From positions 725,501 through 789,500 of the forward strand of contig JACKIH010000003.1 in NCBI GenBank assembly GCA_020638575.1: a DNA stretch of 64,000 nucleotides, in the 5' to 3' direction. Shown piece after piece: positions 45,055 to 54,486 of this stretch; position 1 is the stretch's first letter, and each line of letters opens with the position of its first letter. The stretch comes from Rhodospirillaceae bacterium (GTDB lineage: Bacteria > Pseudomonadota > Alphaproteobacteria > DSM-16000 > Inquilinaceae). Under the pieces are notes generated by a model. It searched no databases, was not told the DNA's origin, and was given only the letters and a program-made list of their open reading frames with translations. The position numbers and the translations under genes are program-made.

Positions 45055-46325
45055 GCCATCGTCCCGCCGAGATGCCGGCGGCGCGCATCGCCGTCGGCGT
45101 CTTCCTGCCTTTCGCGTTCGGCTACTTCCTGTCCTACCTGTCGCGCGTGGTGAACGCGGTGATCGCCGACGACCTGTCGGCCGACATCGGTGTCGACTCC
45201 GCCGAGCTGGGCGTGCTGACCGCCGCCTACTTCATCGCCTTCGCCGCCTTCCAGTTGCCGCTGGGGGTATTGCTCGACCGCTACGGCCCGCGCCTGGTGG
45301 AGTCGGTGCTGCTGGTGGTGGCGGGGCTCGGCGCCCTGGGCTTTGCCGTCGCCGACGACATGGCCGGGCTGACGGCGGCGCGCGCGCTCATCGGCCTTGG
45401 CGTGTCCGCCTGTCTGATGGCCGCCTTCAAGGCCAACATCCTGTGGTGGCCGATGGAGCGGCTGCCGTTGATGAACGGGCTGATCCTCACCTGCGGCGGC
45501 ATCGGCGCGCTCACCGCCTCCACCCCGGTGGCGGCCCTGCTGACGATCACCGATTGGCGCGGCGTGTTCGTGGTGCTGGCGCTGCTGATGTTCGCCTGTT
45601 CCGGCTGGCTGCTGTTTTCGCTGAAGGAACCGCCGCAGCCCAAGCCGGAGGAGCCGGAAACCCTGGCCGGCCAGATCGCCGTGCTCGGCCAGATCTTCGG
45701 GCGCGCGAAGTTCTGGCGGGTGGCCGCCGGCACGGTGCCGGTGCAGTCCGTCGGCATGGCCTACCTGTCCTTGTGGGCGGCGGAATGGGCGCGCGTGGTG
45801 GACGGCGCCAGCGAGACCGTGGTGGCCATCACCCAGCAGAACATGGCCATCGGCATGACGCTGGGCTACGCCGTGACGGGCGTGGCGGCAGACCGCCTCG
45901 CCCGCATCGGGGTACGGTCGGACCGCGTGCTGGCGGCGGCGTCCGGGCTGTTCATCGTCAACCTCGCCTGCCTGTTGGCGGCGGGGTTCTCCGCCGGTTG
46001 GGTGCTGTGGCCGCTGTTCGCCATGTTCTGCACCTCCTCGGTGCTGGGCTACGCCATCCTCAGCCACAGCTTTCCCGGTGCCGTGGCCGGGCGGGTCAAC
46101 ACGGCGCTCAACCTGCTTACCTTCGTGCTCGCCTTCGCGGTGCAGAGCGGGGCCGGCGGCGCCATCGACCTGCTGGTCGAAGGCGGTTTGCCGCTGGCCG
46201 ATGCACATCGTTGGGTCCTGGCCGGTTTGCTGCTATACTGCAGTGCGGGATACCTGGTCTTCATCGCCCCCTGGTTGAGCAGCCTCGTCTGGCGGCGCGG
46301 CCAATCCCAGGTGCCGGGCGAGTGA
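45051..46325 (+). CDS. MFS transporter
   Basis: A 424-residue 12-helix transporter. Seen: GYFLSYLSRVVNAVIADDL (helix 1 region), AAFQLPLGVLLDRYGPRLVESVLL (loop 2-3), ARALIGLGVSACLMAAFKA and VTGVAADRLARIGVRSDRVL in the second half. The position right after pgm with an ATGA overlap suggests translational coupling. Substrate not recognised; the ACS/nitrate-type subgroup fits loosely. Confidence 0.88.
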   Translation: MSHRPAEMPAARIAVGVFLPFAFGYFLSYLSRVVNAVIADDLSADIGVDSAELGVLTAAYFIAFAAFQLPLGVLLDRYGPRLVESVLLVVAGLGALGFAVADDMAGLTAARALIGLGVSACLMAAFKANILWWPMERLPLMNGLILTCGGIGALTASTPVAALLTITDWRGVFVVLALLMFACSGWLLFSLKEPPQPKPEEPETLAGQIAVLGQIFGRAKFWRVAAGTVPVQSVGMAYLSLWAAEWARVVDGASETVVAITQQNMAIGMTLGYAVTGVAADRLARIGVRSDRVLAAASGLFIVNLACLLAAGFSAGWVLWPLFAMFCTSSVLGYAILSHSFPGAVAGRVNTALNLLTFVLAFAVQSGAGGAIDLLVEGGLPLADAHRWVLAGLLLYCSAGYLVFIAPWLSSLVWRRGQSQVPGE

Positions 46326-46383
46326 CCGGGGCGACGGCTGCCGGGCTTCCCCGGCCGGCCGGAAAAATGCTTGGAGATCAAAG

Positions 46384-47523
46384 GTGCCGGACGTCAGACT
46401 GCCGCAGGAAGACCCCATAGACACCTACCGGCTGCTGCGGCGCGACGGCACGCTGAAACCCGACACCTGCCAGGAACTGGCGATCGAGAAACTCCAGCTT
46501 CTCCATTGTGCACTGCGCAATTACCGGCCCAGCCAGGGTACCGGGGGCTGGCGCGCCCGCCTCGGCCTCGCCCGCCGGCCGCGCGCCGATGCCCCCCAGG
46601 GGCTGTACATCTACGGCGGCGTCGGCCGCGGCAAGTCCATGCTGATGGACCTGTTCTTCCGCCACACGCCGATGGACCACAGCCGCCGGGTGCATTTCCA
46701 CGAGTTCATGGACGATGTGCACACCCGCCTGCACCGCCTGCGCAAGAACACCGACGGCCGCCAGGACGACCTGATCCAGGCGGTGGCCCAGGAGCTGGCG
46801 GACGAAGCCTGGTTGCTGTGCTTCGACGAGTTCCACGTGGTGGACATCGCCGACGCCATGATCCTCGGCCGGCTGTTCACTGCGCTGTTCGAGCTGGGCG
46901 TGGTGGTGGTGGCCACCTCCAACTGGGCACCCGACGACCTCTACAAGGACGGGCTGCAGCGTAACCTGTTCCTGCCCTTCATCGCGCTCCTGAAGCGGCG
47001 GCTGGACGTGCTGGCCATCGCCGACGGCTCCGACTACCGGCTGGCCCGCCTGCACGGCCGCAAGGTCTACTACCAGCCGCTCGGCGAACGCGCGCGCCAG
47101 GGCCTGCGCGACGTCTTCCACGACCTGACCGACGGCGAAGAGCCCGAATCCACCGAGCTGCTGCTGAAGGGCCGCAGCATTCCGGTGCCCAAGGCGGTGC
47201 GCAACGTCGCCTGGTTCACCTTCGAGGAGCTGTGCGCGCGGCCCCTGGGAGCGGCCGACTACATGGCCATCGCCACCCACTACGATGCCGTGATCGTCGA
47301 CGGCGTGCCCCGCTTCAGTGAAGCCAAACGCAACGAGGCCAAGCGCTTCATTACGCTGGTGGACACCTTCTACGAGCACCGGGTGTGCCTGGTGCTGTCC
47401 GCCGACGCCCCGCCTGAACGGCTGCACATCGGCGATACCCACGCGTTCGAGTTCGAGCGCACCGTGAGCCGGCTGATGGAGATGCAGTCGGCCGACTATC
47501 TGGCGAGCCAGCACCTCACCTGA
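46384..47523 (+). CDS. zapE: Cell division protein ZapE (AFG1-like ATPase)
   Basis: A 379-residue AAA-like ATPase. Walker A is GGVGRGKS with K84, Walker B LLCFDEFHV, sensor region VVATSNWAPDDLYKDGLQR, and a C-terminal lid with RFITLVDTFYEHRV. ZapE acts at the division septum in E. coli, and its mitochondrial homologue AFG1 assists respiratory complex assembly. Start GTG 46384 with GGAG about 8 nt before. Stands alone between MFS and phosphodiesterase genes. Confidence 0.93.
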   Translation: MPDVRLPQEDPIDTYRLLRRDGTLKPDTCQELAIEKLQLLHCALRNYRPSQGTGGWRARLGLARRPRADAPQGLYIYGGVGRGKSMLMDLFFRHTPMDHSRRVHFHEFMDDVHTRLHRLRKNTDGRQDDLIQAVAQELADEAWLLCFDEFHVVDIADAMILGRLFTALFELGVVVVATSNWAPDDLYKDGLQRNLFLPFIALLKRRLDVLAIADGSDYRLARLHGRKVYYQPLGERARQGLRDVFHDLTDGEEPESTELLLKGRSIPVPKAVRNVAWFTFEELCARPLGAADYMAIATHYDAVIVDGVPRFSEAKRNEAKRFITLVDTFYEHRVCLVLSADAPPERLHIGDTHAFEFERTVSRLMEMQSADYLASQHLT

Positions 47524-47611
47524 GGAGCCGCCGGCCTGCCCGGTTCCCGGGGTCTGGCTTCATGGACTCGTCACCGAGCGGCATGCCGGGCCGCCTTGGG
47601 AGAGCACGGCC

Positions 47612-48403
47612 ATGATCATTGCCCAGATCTCCGACCCCCACGTGATGCCGCCGGGCCGCAATCACCTGGGGATCGATACCGCCGCCATGCTGACCAGCGC
47701 CATCGAGCGGTTGAACCGGCTCAGCCCCCAGCCCGATTGCGTGCTGATCACCGGCGACCTGGTCGACAGTGGAACCGACGCCGAATACGCAGAGCTGCGC
47801 CACCGCCTCGCCGGGTTGCAGGCGCCCTGCCGGGTGCTGCCCGGCAACCACGACGAACGGGATCCCTTCCGCCGCGCCTTCGCCGACCACGCCTACCTGC
47901 CCAAGGACGGCCCCTTCCTGCAGTACATCTCCGACATCGGGCCGCTGCGGCTGGTGGCGCTGGACACGGTGATCCCCGGCAGCCTGGGCGGCACGCTGTG
48001 CGACGAGCGGCTGGGCTGGTTCGCCCACAAGCTGCAAGGCTCGGCCGGCCGGCCGCTGATCGTGGCCATGCACCACCCGCCCATGCTCACCGGCATTCCG
48101 TTCATGGACGCCATCGGGCTGGACTGCCGCGACAGGTTCGCGGAGATCGTCGCGCGCCACCGCAATGTGCAGATGATCACCTGCGGGCATGTGCACCGGA
48201 CGATCTTCACGCCGTTCGCCGGCACCGTCGCCAGCACCTGCCCGTCGACCGCCCACCAGGTGATCTTCACGCTCAGCGACAAGGCGCCGGCCGGTTGGGC
48301 GGCGGAGCCGCCGGGCCTGCAAATCCACCTGTGGCAGCCGGAAACAGGCGTCGTCACCCACAGCCTGCCGATCGCCCATACCCAGGTGCACGACTTCGAG
48401 TGA
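47612..48403 (+). CDS. Class III phosphodiesterase (CpdA/GpdQ-like)
   Basis: A 263-residue dinuclear-metal calcineurin-type phosphoesterase with all five motifs: SDPH, ITGDLVDSG, PGNHDE, MHHPP and CGHVHR. It is close to the CpdA/GpdQ group that cleaves cAMP or glycerophosphodiesters. Which substrate is used cannot be decided. Flanking genes give no help. A GAGAGC sequence sits about 6 nt before the ATG. Confidence 0.88.
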   Translation: MIIAQISDPHVMPPGRNHLGIDTAAMLTSAIERLNRLSPQPDCVLITGDLVDSGTDAEYAELRHRLAGLQAPCRVLPGNHDERDPFRRAFADHAYLPKDGPFLQYISDIGPLRLVALDTVIPGSLGGTLCDERLGWFAHKLQGSAGRPLIVAMHHPPMLTGIPFMDAIGLDCRDRFAEIVARHRNVQMITCGHVHRTIFTPFAGTVASTCPSTAHQVIFTLSDKAPAGWAAEPPGLQIHLWQPETGVVTHSLPIAHTQVHDFE

Positions 48404-48443
48404 GGCGCCGCCAAGTTGCCAGCTCGCCCGCCCCTCGCGCCCG

Positions 48444-49415
48444 TCAGGCGTTGGGGTCGAGGCCCCAGGGGCTGTAGCGCTCCGGATCGTCCACCCAGTT
48501 GGGCCGCACCTTCACGTGCAGCTTCAGGTGCACCGCCTGGTCCAGCGCTTTGGCGATTTCCGTACGGGCGGAGCTGCCGATGGCCTTGATCATCTGTCCG
48601 CCCTTGCCCAGCACGATGGCCTTCTGGCTGTCCCGCTGCACATAGACCACCTGGGCGATGCGCACGCTGCCGTCCTCGAACGCCTGCCAGTCCTCGGTTT
48701 CCACCGTGATGGCGTAGGGCAGTTCCTGGTGCAGCTTGCGGAAGATCTGCTCGCGGGTCAGCTCGGCGGCGAGCAGCCGCATCGGCATGTCCGACAGCTC
48801 GTCGTCGGGGTAGAGCCAGGCGCCCGCCGGCACCGCACCCGCCAGATGGCTGCGCAGGTCCGCCACGCCGTCGCCGCTGAGGGCGGAGATCATGAAGGTG
48901 CGGGCAAATGCCAGGCGCTCGTTCAGCCGCGCGGAGAGGTCGAGCAGCCGGTCGCGCGGCGTGGCGTCGATCTTGTTGAGCGCCAGCAGCGCCGGCCGCC
49001 CCGACGCCGCCAGCGTATCGACGATCGACCAGGCATCGGCCCCCACCTTGCGGGCGGCGGCATCGACGATCAGCAGCACCACATCGGCATCGGCGGCCCC
49101 GTCCCACGCCGCGGCGACCATGGCGCGGTCGAGCCGGCGGCGCGGTGCGAAGATCCCCGGCGTGTCTACCAGGATGAGCTGGGAGGCTCCCTCCACCGTG
49201 ATGCCGAGTACGCGGGTACGCGTGGTCTGCACCTTGGGGGAGACGATGGCCACCTTGGCGCCGACCAGCCCGTTGACCAGCGTCGACTTGCCGGCATTGG
49301 GTGCTCCCACCACCGCCACGTAGCCGCAGCGGGTGGCCCCTTCCCCGGTGTCTGCCCTGGTGTCTGGCCCGGACTCTGCCCCGGCGTCTGCCCCGGTGTC
49401 CTCAGGGTCGCTCAT
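48444..49415 (-). CDS. era: GTPase Era
   Basis: A 323-residue ribosome-assembly GTPase acting on 16S rRNA maturation. G1 GAPNAGKST, G2 region with QTTRTRVLG, G3 DTPG, G4 NKID, G5 SALSG, then a C-terminal KH domain (KAIVLGKGGQMIKAIG). The first 28 residues are an acidic, repetitive extension (DTGA DAGA ESGP DTRA DTGE) encoded by a 12-bp tandem repeat and absent from typical Era. Its ATG overlaps the rnc stop (ATGA, 49412-49415). Confidence 0.95.
   Translation of the reverse strand: MSDPEDTGADAGAESGPDTRADTGEGATRCGYVAVVGAPNAGKSTLVNGLVGAKVAIVSPKVQTTRTRVLGITVEGASQLILVDTPGIFAPRRRLDRAMVAAAWDGAADADVVLLIVDAAARKVGADAWSIVDTLAASGRPALLALNKIDATPRDRLLDLSARLNERLAFARTFMISALSGDGVADLRSHLAGAVPAGAWLYPDDELSDMPMRLLAAELTREQIFRKLHQELPYAITVETEDWQAFEDGSVRIAQVVYVQRDSQKAIVLGKGGQMIKAIGSSARTEIAKALDQAVHLKLHVKVRPNWVDDPERYSPWGLDPNA
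49341..49400. repeat. Five-copy 12-bp tandem repeat inside era
   Basis: Five contiguous 12-bp units, consensus TGCCCCGGTGTC, at 49341, 49353, 49365, 49377 and 49389. Units 4 and 5 differ by one base. Because 12 is a multiple of three, copy-number changes would add or remove four residues from the Era N-terminus without a frameshift. Confidence 0.85.
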
Positions 49416-50107
49416 TGCACCTCCAGGCGGGCCAGCAGGGCGGCTGCCGCCAGCCGTTCGGCCGCCCGCTTGGAGCCGGCTTCGCCCTGGGCGTCCCCGG
49501 CCCCGTCCACCGTCACCTCCACGGTGAAGCGCGGCGCATGGTCGGCTCCAGTACGATCCACCACGCGGTAGGCCGGCAGCGGCAGGCCGCGGCCTTGTGC
49601 CCATTCCTGAAGGGCGGTCTTGGCGTCCAGCGGCGGCGTTTCGCTGCTCGCCATCAACGGCGCCCACCAGCCGCGCACGAAGGCGTCGGCCGGCGCCAGG
49701 CCGCCGTCGCGGAAAATGGCCCCCACCAGGGCTTCCGCCACATCGGCGAGGATCGCCTGCTTGGCGCGGCCGCCCTGCTGGCGTTCCGCCTGGGAGAGCC
49801 GCACATGCTCGCCAAGCCCGATGCGCCGGGCCACGTCGACCAGCGCCTCGCGCCGCACCAAGCCGGTGGAGCGGCGCGACAGTGCGCCTTCCGGCTCGTC
49901 GCCGTGCAGTTCCAGCAGCCAATGGGCGATCACCAGGCCGAGCACCCGGTCGCCCAGGAACTCCAGGCGCTGGTAGCCGTGCGGCGCGTCGCCGCGCGCC
50001 TCGGGGAGCACGCTGGGGTGGGTCAGGGCTTCCAGGAGCACACCGGTGTCCGCGAAGCGATACCCCAGGCGCTCCTGCAATCCCTCAAGCGCCGCCGCGG
50101 TCGACAT
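49412..50107 (-). CDS. rnc: Ribonuclease III
   Basis: A 231-residue double-strand-specific endonuclease for rRNA precursor and mRNA processing. The nuclease signature is QRLEFLGDRVLGLVIAHWLLE, with further active-site residues in VAEALVGAIFRDGG. A C-terminal dsRNA-binding domain ends in SKRAAERLAAAALLARLE. Complete length. It lies between lepB (12-bp gap) and era (4-bp overlap) in the standard order. Confidence 0.95.
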   Translation of the reverse strand: MSTAAALEGLQERLGYRFADTGVLLEALTHPSVLPEARGDAPHGYQRLEFLGDRVLGLVIAHWLLELHGDEPEGALSRRSTGLVRREALVDVARRIGLGEHVRLSQAERQQGGRAKQAILADVAEALVGAIFRDGGLAPADAFVRGWWAPLMASSETPPLDAKTALQEWAQGRGLPLPAYRVVDRTGADHAPRFTVEVTVDGAGDAQGEAGSKRAAERLAAAALLARLEVQ

Positions 50108-50119
50108 CGGATCCCGCGA

Positions 50120-50875
50120 CTATTCGATGGTCATGAACAGGCGGTCCCAGCGGATGTCGGTGGGCCACCGCCAGATGTCCCAGAAGCTGCCGCCATCGAT
50201 GGAGAACCACAGGATTTCCGCGCGGCCGACGATGTTCTCCAGCGGCACGAAGCCGACCGGCCGGTCGCCGTTGTCGCGGATCACGCGGCTATCCTCGCTG
50301 CTGTCGCGGTTGTCGCCCATCATGAAGTAGTGGCCGGGCGGCACCACGTAGACTTCCGTATCGTCCCAGTGGCCGTTGTCGCTGATCTCGCGGATGTAGT
50401 GGCGGCGGCCGTTGGGCAGCGTTTCCACGTAGATCGCGCCGAACTGGCGGGCTCCGAAGTCGGTGCGCGTGGACATCTCGCCCACCAGCTCGCGCTCCAC
50501 CGGCTCGCCGTTGATGTGGAGGATGCCGTCGACCATCTGGATGCGGTCGCCCGGCAGGCCGATCACGCGCTTGATGTAGTCCAGCGACGGATCGCTGGGC
50601 AGCATGAACACCACCACGTCGCCGCGCTCCGGCTCGCTGCCGAGAATGCGCCCCTCGAACAGGGGCAGGCCGAAGGCGATGGTGTAGCGGCTGTATCCGT
50701 AGGAGAACTTGGAAACGAACAGATAATCGCCCTCCAGGAGCGTCGGCATCATCGATCCGGAGGGGATGTTGAACGGCTCGTAGAGGAAGGTCCGGATGCC
50801 AAGCGCGATCAGCACTGCGTAGACGATCGTCTTGATGACTTCCTTGAACCCGCCGCCGGTTCGCTTCTTGGACAT
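50120..50875 (-). CDS. lepB: Signal peptidase I
   Basis: A 251-residue membrane protease removing Sec signal peptides. One N-terminal helix (about 11-29) leads to the catalytic FNIPSGSMMPTLLEGD with S41, and the general base K102 is in DYIKRVIGLPGD. The conserved boxes PERGDVVVF and HYFMMGDNRDSSEDSR are present. Family-normal length. Downstream of acpS by 113 bp. Confidence 0.95.
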   Translation of the reverse strand: MSKKRTGGGFKEVIKTIVYAVLIALGIRTFLYEPFNIPSGSMMPTLLEGDYLFVSKFSYGYSRYTIAFGLPLFEGRILGSEPERGDVVVFMLPSDPSLDYIKRVIGLPGDRIQMVDGILHINGEPVERELVGEMSTRTDFGARQFGAIYVETLPNGRRHYIREISDNGHWDDTEVYVVPPGHYFMMGDNRDSSEDSRVIRDNGDRPVGFVPLENIVGRAEILWFSIDGGSFWDIWRWPTDIRWDRLFMTIE

Positions 50876-50988
50876 ATCGCGTGCACGCTTTGCGTTTTAG
50901 GAGGCCGCCAAGTCAGGGGCCGCCGTTGTATCGACCGTGGGTCTGGCGAAATCAAGGCCCTCGGTGTCGCCGCCACCGCCCCCGCTCC

Positions 50989-51390
50989 CTATCCCGCCGG
51001 CCGGGCGCTGATGATGACGAAGGCCTGGGCCTGGGGGTAGTCGTCGGTGAGCGTCAGGTGCACGTCGGCCACATGGCCGGGCGGCGTCAATTCCGCCAGG
51101 CGCTCGGCCGCGCCGTTGGTGAGCTGCAGGGTGGGCTGGCCCGTGGGCAGGTTCACCACCCCCATGTCGCGCCAGTAGACCGCATGGCTGATACCCGTTC
51201 CCAGCGCCTTGGAGCATGCCTCCTTGGCGGCGAACCGCTTGGCGTAGCTGGCTGCCCGGGTTTCCCGGCGGTCGCACTTGGCGCGCTCGATGTCGGTGAA
51301 CAGGCGATGGGTGAAGCGGTCGCCGAAGCGCGCCAGGCTGCGTTCGATCCGCCGGATATCGATGATGTCGTTGCCGATGCCGAGGATCAC
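50989..51390 (-). CDS. acpS: Holo-[acyl-carrier-protein] synthase
   Basis: A 133-residue 4'-phosphopantetheinyl transferase that activates acyl carrier protein. Seen: GIGNDIIDIRRIE with the metal-binding Asp, RFAAKEACSKALGTGI with the second acidic residue, and LTDDYPQAQAFVIIS at the end. Start is GTG 51390, overlapping the pdxJ stop as GTGA (51387-51390); translational coupling is likely. Confidence 0.94.
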   Translation of the reverse strand: MILGIGNDIIDIRRIERSLARFGDRFTHRLFTDIERAKCDRRETRAASYAKRFAAKEACSKALGTGISHAVYWRDMGVVNLPTGQPTLQLTNGAAERLAELTPPGHVADVHLTLTDDYPQAQAFVIISARPAG

Positions 51391-52169
51391 CGGCGCTGCC
51401 CCCCGGCGATGGTCTTGGCGATCGTCCCCGCCTGGCGGCCGCGCGCCATGGCCGCGCGCATGCGGCGCACCGCCTCGTCGAGGCCGATGAACACCGCCTC
51501 GCCCACCAGGAAGTGGCCGATGTTGAGTTCGCGCACCTGGGGAATGGCCGCCACCGGCCCCACATTGGCTTCCGTCAGCCCGTGGCCGGCATGGCATTCG
51601 ATGCCCCGCTCCTCGGCACGCGCCGCCGCCGCTGCCAGGCGCGCCAGCTCTGCCGACGCATCGGACGCTTCGGCATAGGCGCCGGTGTGCAGTTCCACCA
51701 CCGGAGCGCCCACCGCCGCCGCGGCGTCGATCTGGGCCGGATCGGGATCGATGAACAGGGAGACGCGGATACCGGCATCGAGCAGCGAGCCGACGGCGCC
51801 GTGCAGGGCGTCCACGCTGCCGGCCACGTCCAGCCCGCCTTCGGTGGTCACTTCCTCGCGCCGTTCCGGCACCAGGCAGACGGCATGGGGCCCGAGCCGC
51901 CGGGCAATCGCGACCATCTCCGCCGTCGCCGCCATCTCCATGTTGAGCGGCAGCCCCACCTCGGCCATCAGCCGCGGCATGTCGGCATCGCGGATATGGC
52001 GGCGGTCCTCGCGCAGATGGGCGGTGATCCCGTCGGCCCCCGCCAGCTTGGCCATCAGGGCGGCGCGCACCGGATCGGGGTGGCGGCCGCCGCGGGCGTT
52101 CCGCAGCGTGGCCACGTGGTCGATGTTGACGCCGAGCCTGAGCGGGGCGGCGGGGGGTGCCTTGTCCAT
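51387..52169 (-). CDS. pdxJ: Pyridoxine 5'-phosphate synthase
   Basis: A 260-residue TIM-barrel enzyme closing the pyridoxine ring from 3-amino-2-oxopropyl phosphate and deoxyxylulose phosphate. Seen: RLGVNIDHVATLRNARGG, ADGITAHLREDRRHI, NMEMAATAEMV, CLVPERREEVTTEGGL, and AGHGLTEANV. Complete. It is 43 bp after the rel stop, in the usual rel-pdxJ-acpS order. Confidence 0.95.
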   Translation of the reverse strand: MDKAPPAAPLRLGVNIDHVATLRNARGGRHPDPVRAALMAKLAGADGITAHLREDRRHIRDADMPRLMAEVGLPLNMEMAATAEMVAIARRLGPHAVCLVPERREEVTTEGGLDVAGSVDALHGAVGSLLDAGIRVSLFIDPDPAQIDAAAAVGAPVVELHTGAYAEASDASAELARLAAAAARAEERGIECHAGHGLTEANVGPVAAIPQVRELNIGHFLVGEAVFIGLDEAVRRMRAAMARGRQAGTIAKTIAGGQRR

Positions 52170-52212
52170 GGGCAGTTCCTGAGGCGTCGGCGAGAAAGGG
52201 GGGCCGCGGCCG

Positions 52213-54369
52213 CTAGCCCGTGCGCGCGCGGTCGACGGTGCTGATCACCGGGGTGGCGCGCAACGCCGCGATGATGTTCGACAGATGCCGAACGTCGGTA
52301 ACGGAGATGTCCAGCAGCAGGTCGAAGAAATCGGTGGAGCGGGCGATCACCTTTATGTTGGTGATGTTGCCGCCGGACTTGCCGATCACCGTGGAGAGGG
52401 TGCCGAGGCTGCCCGGTTCGTTGGCCAGCACAACGTGGATGCGGGCGGTGTGGGCGTCCTCGTCGATGGCGTCGGCGTCCCAGGCGACGTCCAGCCAGCG
52501 TTCCGGCGTATCGTAGAAGCTCTCCAGCGTCTCGCAGTCGATGGTGTGGATGGTCACCCCCTTGCCGGTGGTGACGATGCCGACGATGCGGTCGCCGGGG
52601 ATCGGGTGGCAGCAGCGCGCGAAGTGAACCGAAATGCCGGGGATCAGCCCGCGGATGGCCACCGCAGGATCGCGCTCCGCTCCCGGCCGCCGCGAGCGGG
52701 TGAGCGGCACCACATTGTCCTGGCGCTGCTGGACCGCCTGCTTGTGGCCCGGATAGACGGCGAAGAACACGTCGCGGGCCGGTACGTTGCCTGACCCGAT
52801 GCCGGCGTAGAGATCCTCCACCGAAGGCAGCTTGAAGTTGTTGGCCACCACCTCCAGCGGCTTTTCGACGAACTCGTAGCCCTCCTGGCGGTAGACCTTC
52901 TGCAGCATGGCCTTGCCCAGCTCGGCGTACTGGTCGCGCTGCTGCTGGCGGATGAAGCGGCGGATGCGGGCGCGCGCCTTGCCGCTGACCACGAAGCGCT
53001 CCCATTCCGGGCTCGGCTTCTGGGTCTTCGACGTGATGATTTCCACCTGGTCGCCGTTCTGCAGCGAAGTGCGCAGATTGACGATGCGGCCGTTGACCTT
53101 GGCGCCGACGCAGCGGTCGCCCACTTCGGAGTGCACGGCGTAGGCGAAGTCCACCGGGGTCGCCCCCTGCGGCAAGGCGATGAGCTGGCCCTTGGGGGTG
53201 AAGCAGAACACCTGGTCCTGGAACAGCTCCAGCTTGGTGTGCTCCAGGAATTCCTCGGGCTTCTGGGCGTATTCCAGGATGTCGAGCAGCTCGCGCAGCC
53301 AGCGATACTTGGGCATGTCCGCCGGTTGGGGCATGCCCTGCTTGTAGCTCCAGTGGGCGGCGACGCCGAGTTCGGCCACCTCGTGCATCTCGTGGGTGCG
53401 GATCTGCACCTCGATCACCTGCAGGAACGGCCCGATCAGGGCGGTGTGCAGGGATTTGTAGCCGTTGGGCTTGGGGGTGGAGATGTAATCCTTGAAGCGC
53501 CCGGGCAGCGACTTGTAGCGGTGGTGCAGCAGGCCCAGCGTCTGATAGCAGGTGGCCAGGTCGGGCACGATGACGCGGAAGGCCATGATGTCCGACAGGT
53601 TTTCGAACGCCACGTCCTTCTGTTGCATCTTGCGCCAGATGGAATAGGGCCGCTTCTGGCGCCCGCGGATCTTCGCGTCCACACCCCCCTGGTTCAGGAT
53701 GTCGGTCAGTTCCGCGATGATGCGGTCGACGATGTCGCCGCCCTCGTCGCGCAGAAACGCCAGCCGCTGCACGATGGAGGCCCGCGCTTCGGGGAACAGG
53801 TGCTGGAAGGCCAGGTCCTCCAGTTCGTCCTTCACCTGGTGCATGCCGATGCGCTCGGCCAAGGGCGCGTAGATCTCCAGCGTTTCCCGGGCGATGCGCT
53901 GGCGGCTTTCCGGCTTCCGGATGGCATCCAGCGTGCGCATGTTGTGCAGCCGGTCGCACAGCTTCACCAACAGCACGCGCAGGTCGCGCGACATGGCGAG
54001 CACCAGCTTGCGGAAATTCTCCGCTTGCTTGGCCCGGTCGGATTGCAGCTCAAGCTGGGACAGCTTGGTGACGCCGTCGACGAGCTGGGCGATTTCCTCG
54101 CCGAACTGGCCCTTGATGTCTTCCAGGGTGGCGACGGTGTCTTCCACGGTGTCGTGGAGCAGGCCGGTGACGATCGACCCGGTGTCCAGCCGCATATCGG
54201 CCAGCAGGCCGGCGACCTCCAGCGGGTGGGTGAAGTACGGGTCGCCGGAGGCCCGCACCTGCGAACCGTGGGCCTTCAGCGAGAACACGTACGCGCGGTT
54301 GATCAGCCCCTCGTCGGCCTCGGGGTTGTACGCCTTCACCCGCTCGATCAGTTCGTACTGGCGGATCAT
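52213..54369 (-). CDS. Bifunctional (p)ppGpp synthetase/hydrolase, RelA/SpoT type
   Basis: A 718-residue long RSH enzyme. HD hydrolase domain (about 25-180) with HPLEVAGLLADM and H72-D73 in LLHDTVEDT, synthetase domain (about 240-355) with GRFKDYISTPKPNGYKSLHT, TGS domain (about 390-450: VFCFTPKGQLIALPQGATPVDFAYAVH), a helical/CC region with HFARCCHPIPGD, and a C-terminal ACT domain (about 640-715). The RFKD motif is that of bifunctional rather than RelA-only enzymes. It is 117 bp after rpoZ on the same strand, a common pairing linked to stringent control. Confidence 0.95.
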   Translation of the reverse strand: MIRQYELIERVKAYNPEADEGLINRAYVFSLKAHGSQVRASGDPYFTHPLEVAGLLADMRLDTGSIVTGLLHDTVEDTVATLEDIKGQFGEEIAQLVDGVTKLSQLELQSDRAKQAENFRKLVLAMSRDLRVLLVKLCDRLHNMRTLDAIRKPESRQRIARETLEIYAPLAERIGMHQVKDELEDLAFQHLFPEARASIVQRLAFLRDEGGDIVDRIIAELTDILNQGGVDAKIRGRQKRPYSIWRKMQQKDVAFENLSDIMAFRVIVPDLATCYQTLGLLHHRYKSLPGRFKDYISTPKPNGYKSLHTALIGPFLQVIEVQIRTHEMHEVAELGVAAHWSYKQGMPQPADMPKYRWLRELLDILEYAQKPEEFLEHTKLELFQDQVFCFTPKGQLIALPQGATPVDFAYAVHSEVGDRCVGAKVNGRIVNLRTSLQNGDQVEIITSKTQKPSPEWERFVVSGKARARIRRFIRQQQRDQYAELGKAMLQKVYRQEGYEFVEKPLEVVANNFKLPSVEDLYAGIGSGNVPARDVFFAVYPGHKQAVQQRQDNVVPLTRSRRPGAERDPAVAIRGLIPGISVHFARCCHPIPGDRIVGIVTTGKGVTIHTIDCETLESFYDTPERWLDVAWDADAIDEDAHTARIHVVLANEPGSLGTLSTVIGKSGGNITNIKVIARSTDFFDLLLDISVTDVRHLSNIIAALRATPVISTVDRARTG

Positions 54370-54486
54370 GGTACGCGCCCCGGCACGATGGACCGCGCGA
54401 TGGCCCGCACCATGGACGTCACCGGGCGCGCCGCGCAGGCGAGCGTGGCGCCGGCGGGTCTGGGGGTCGCGGAGGTGGAGCCGCCC

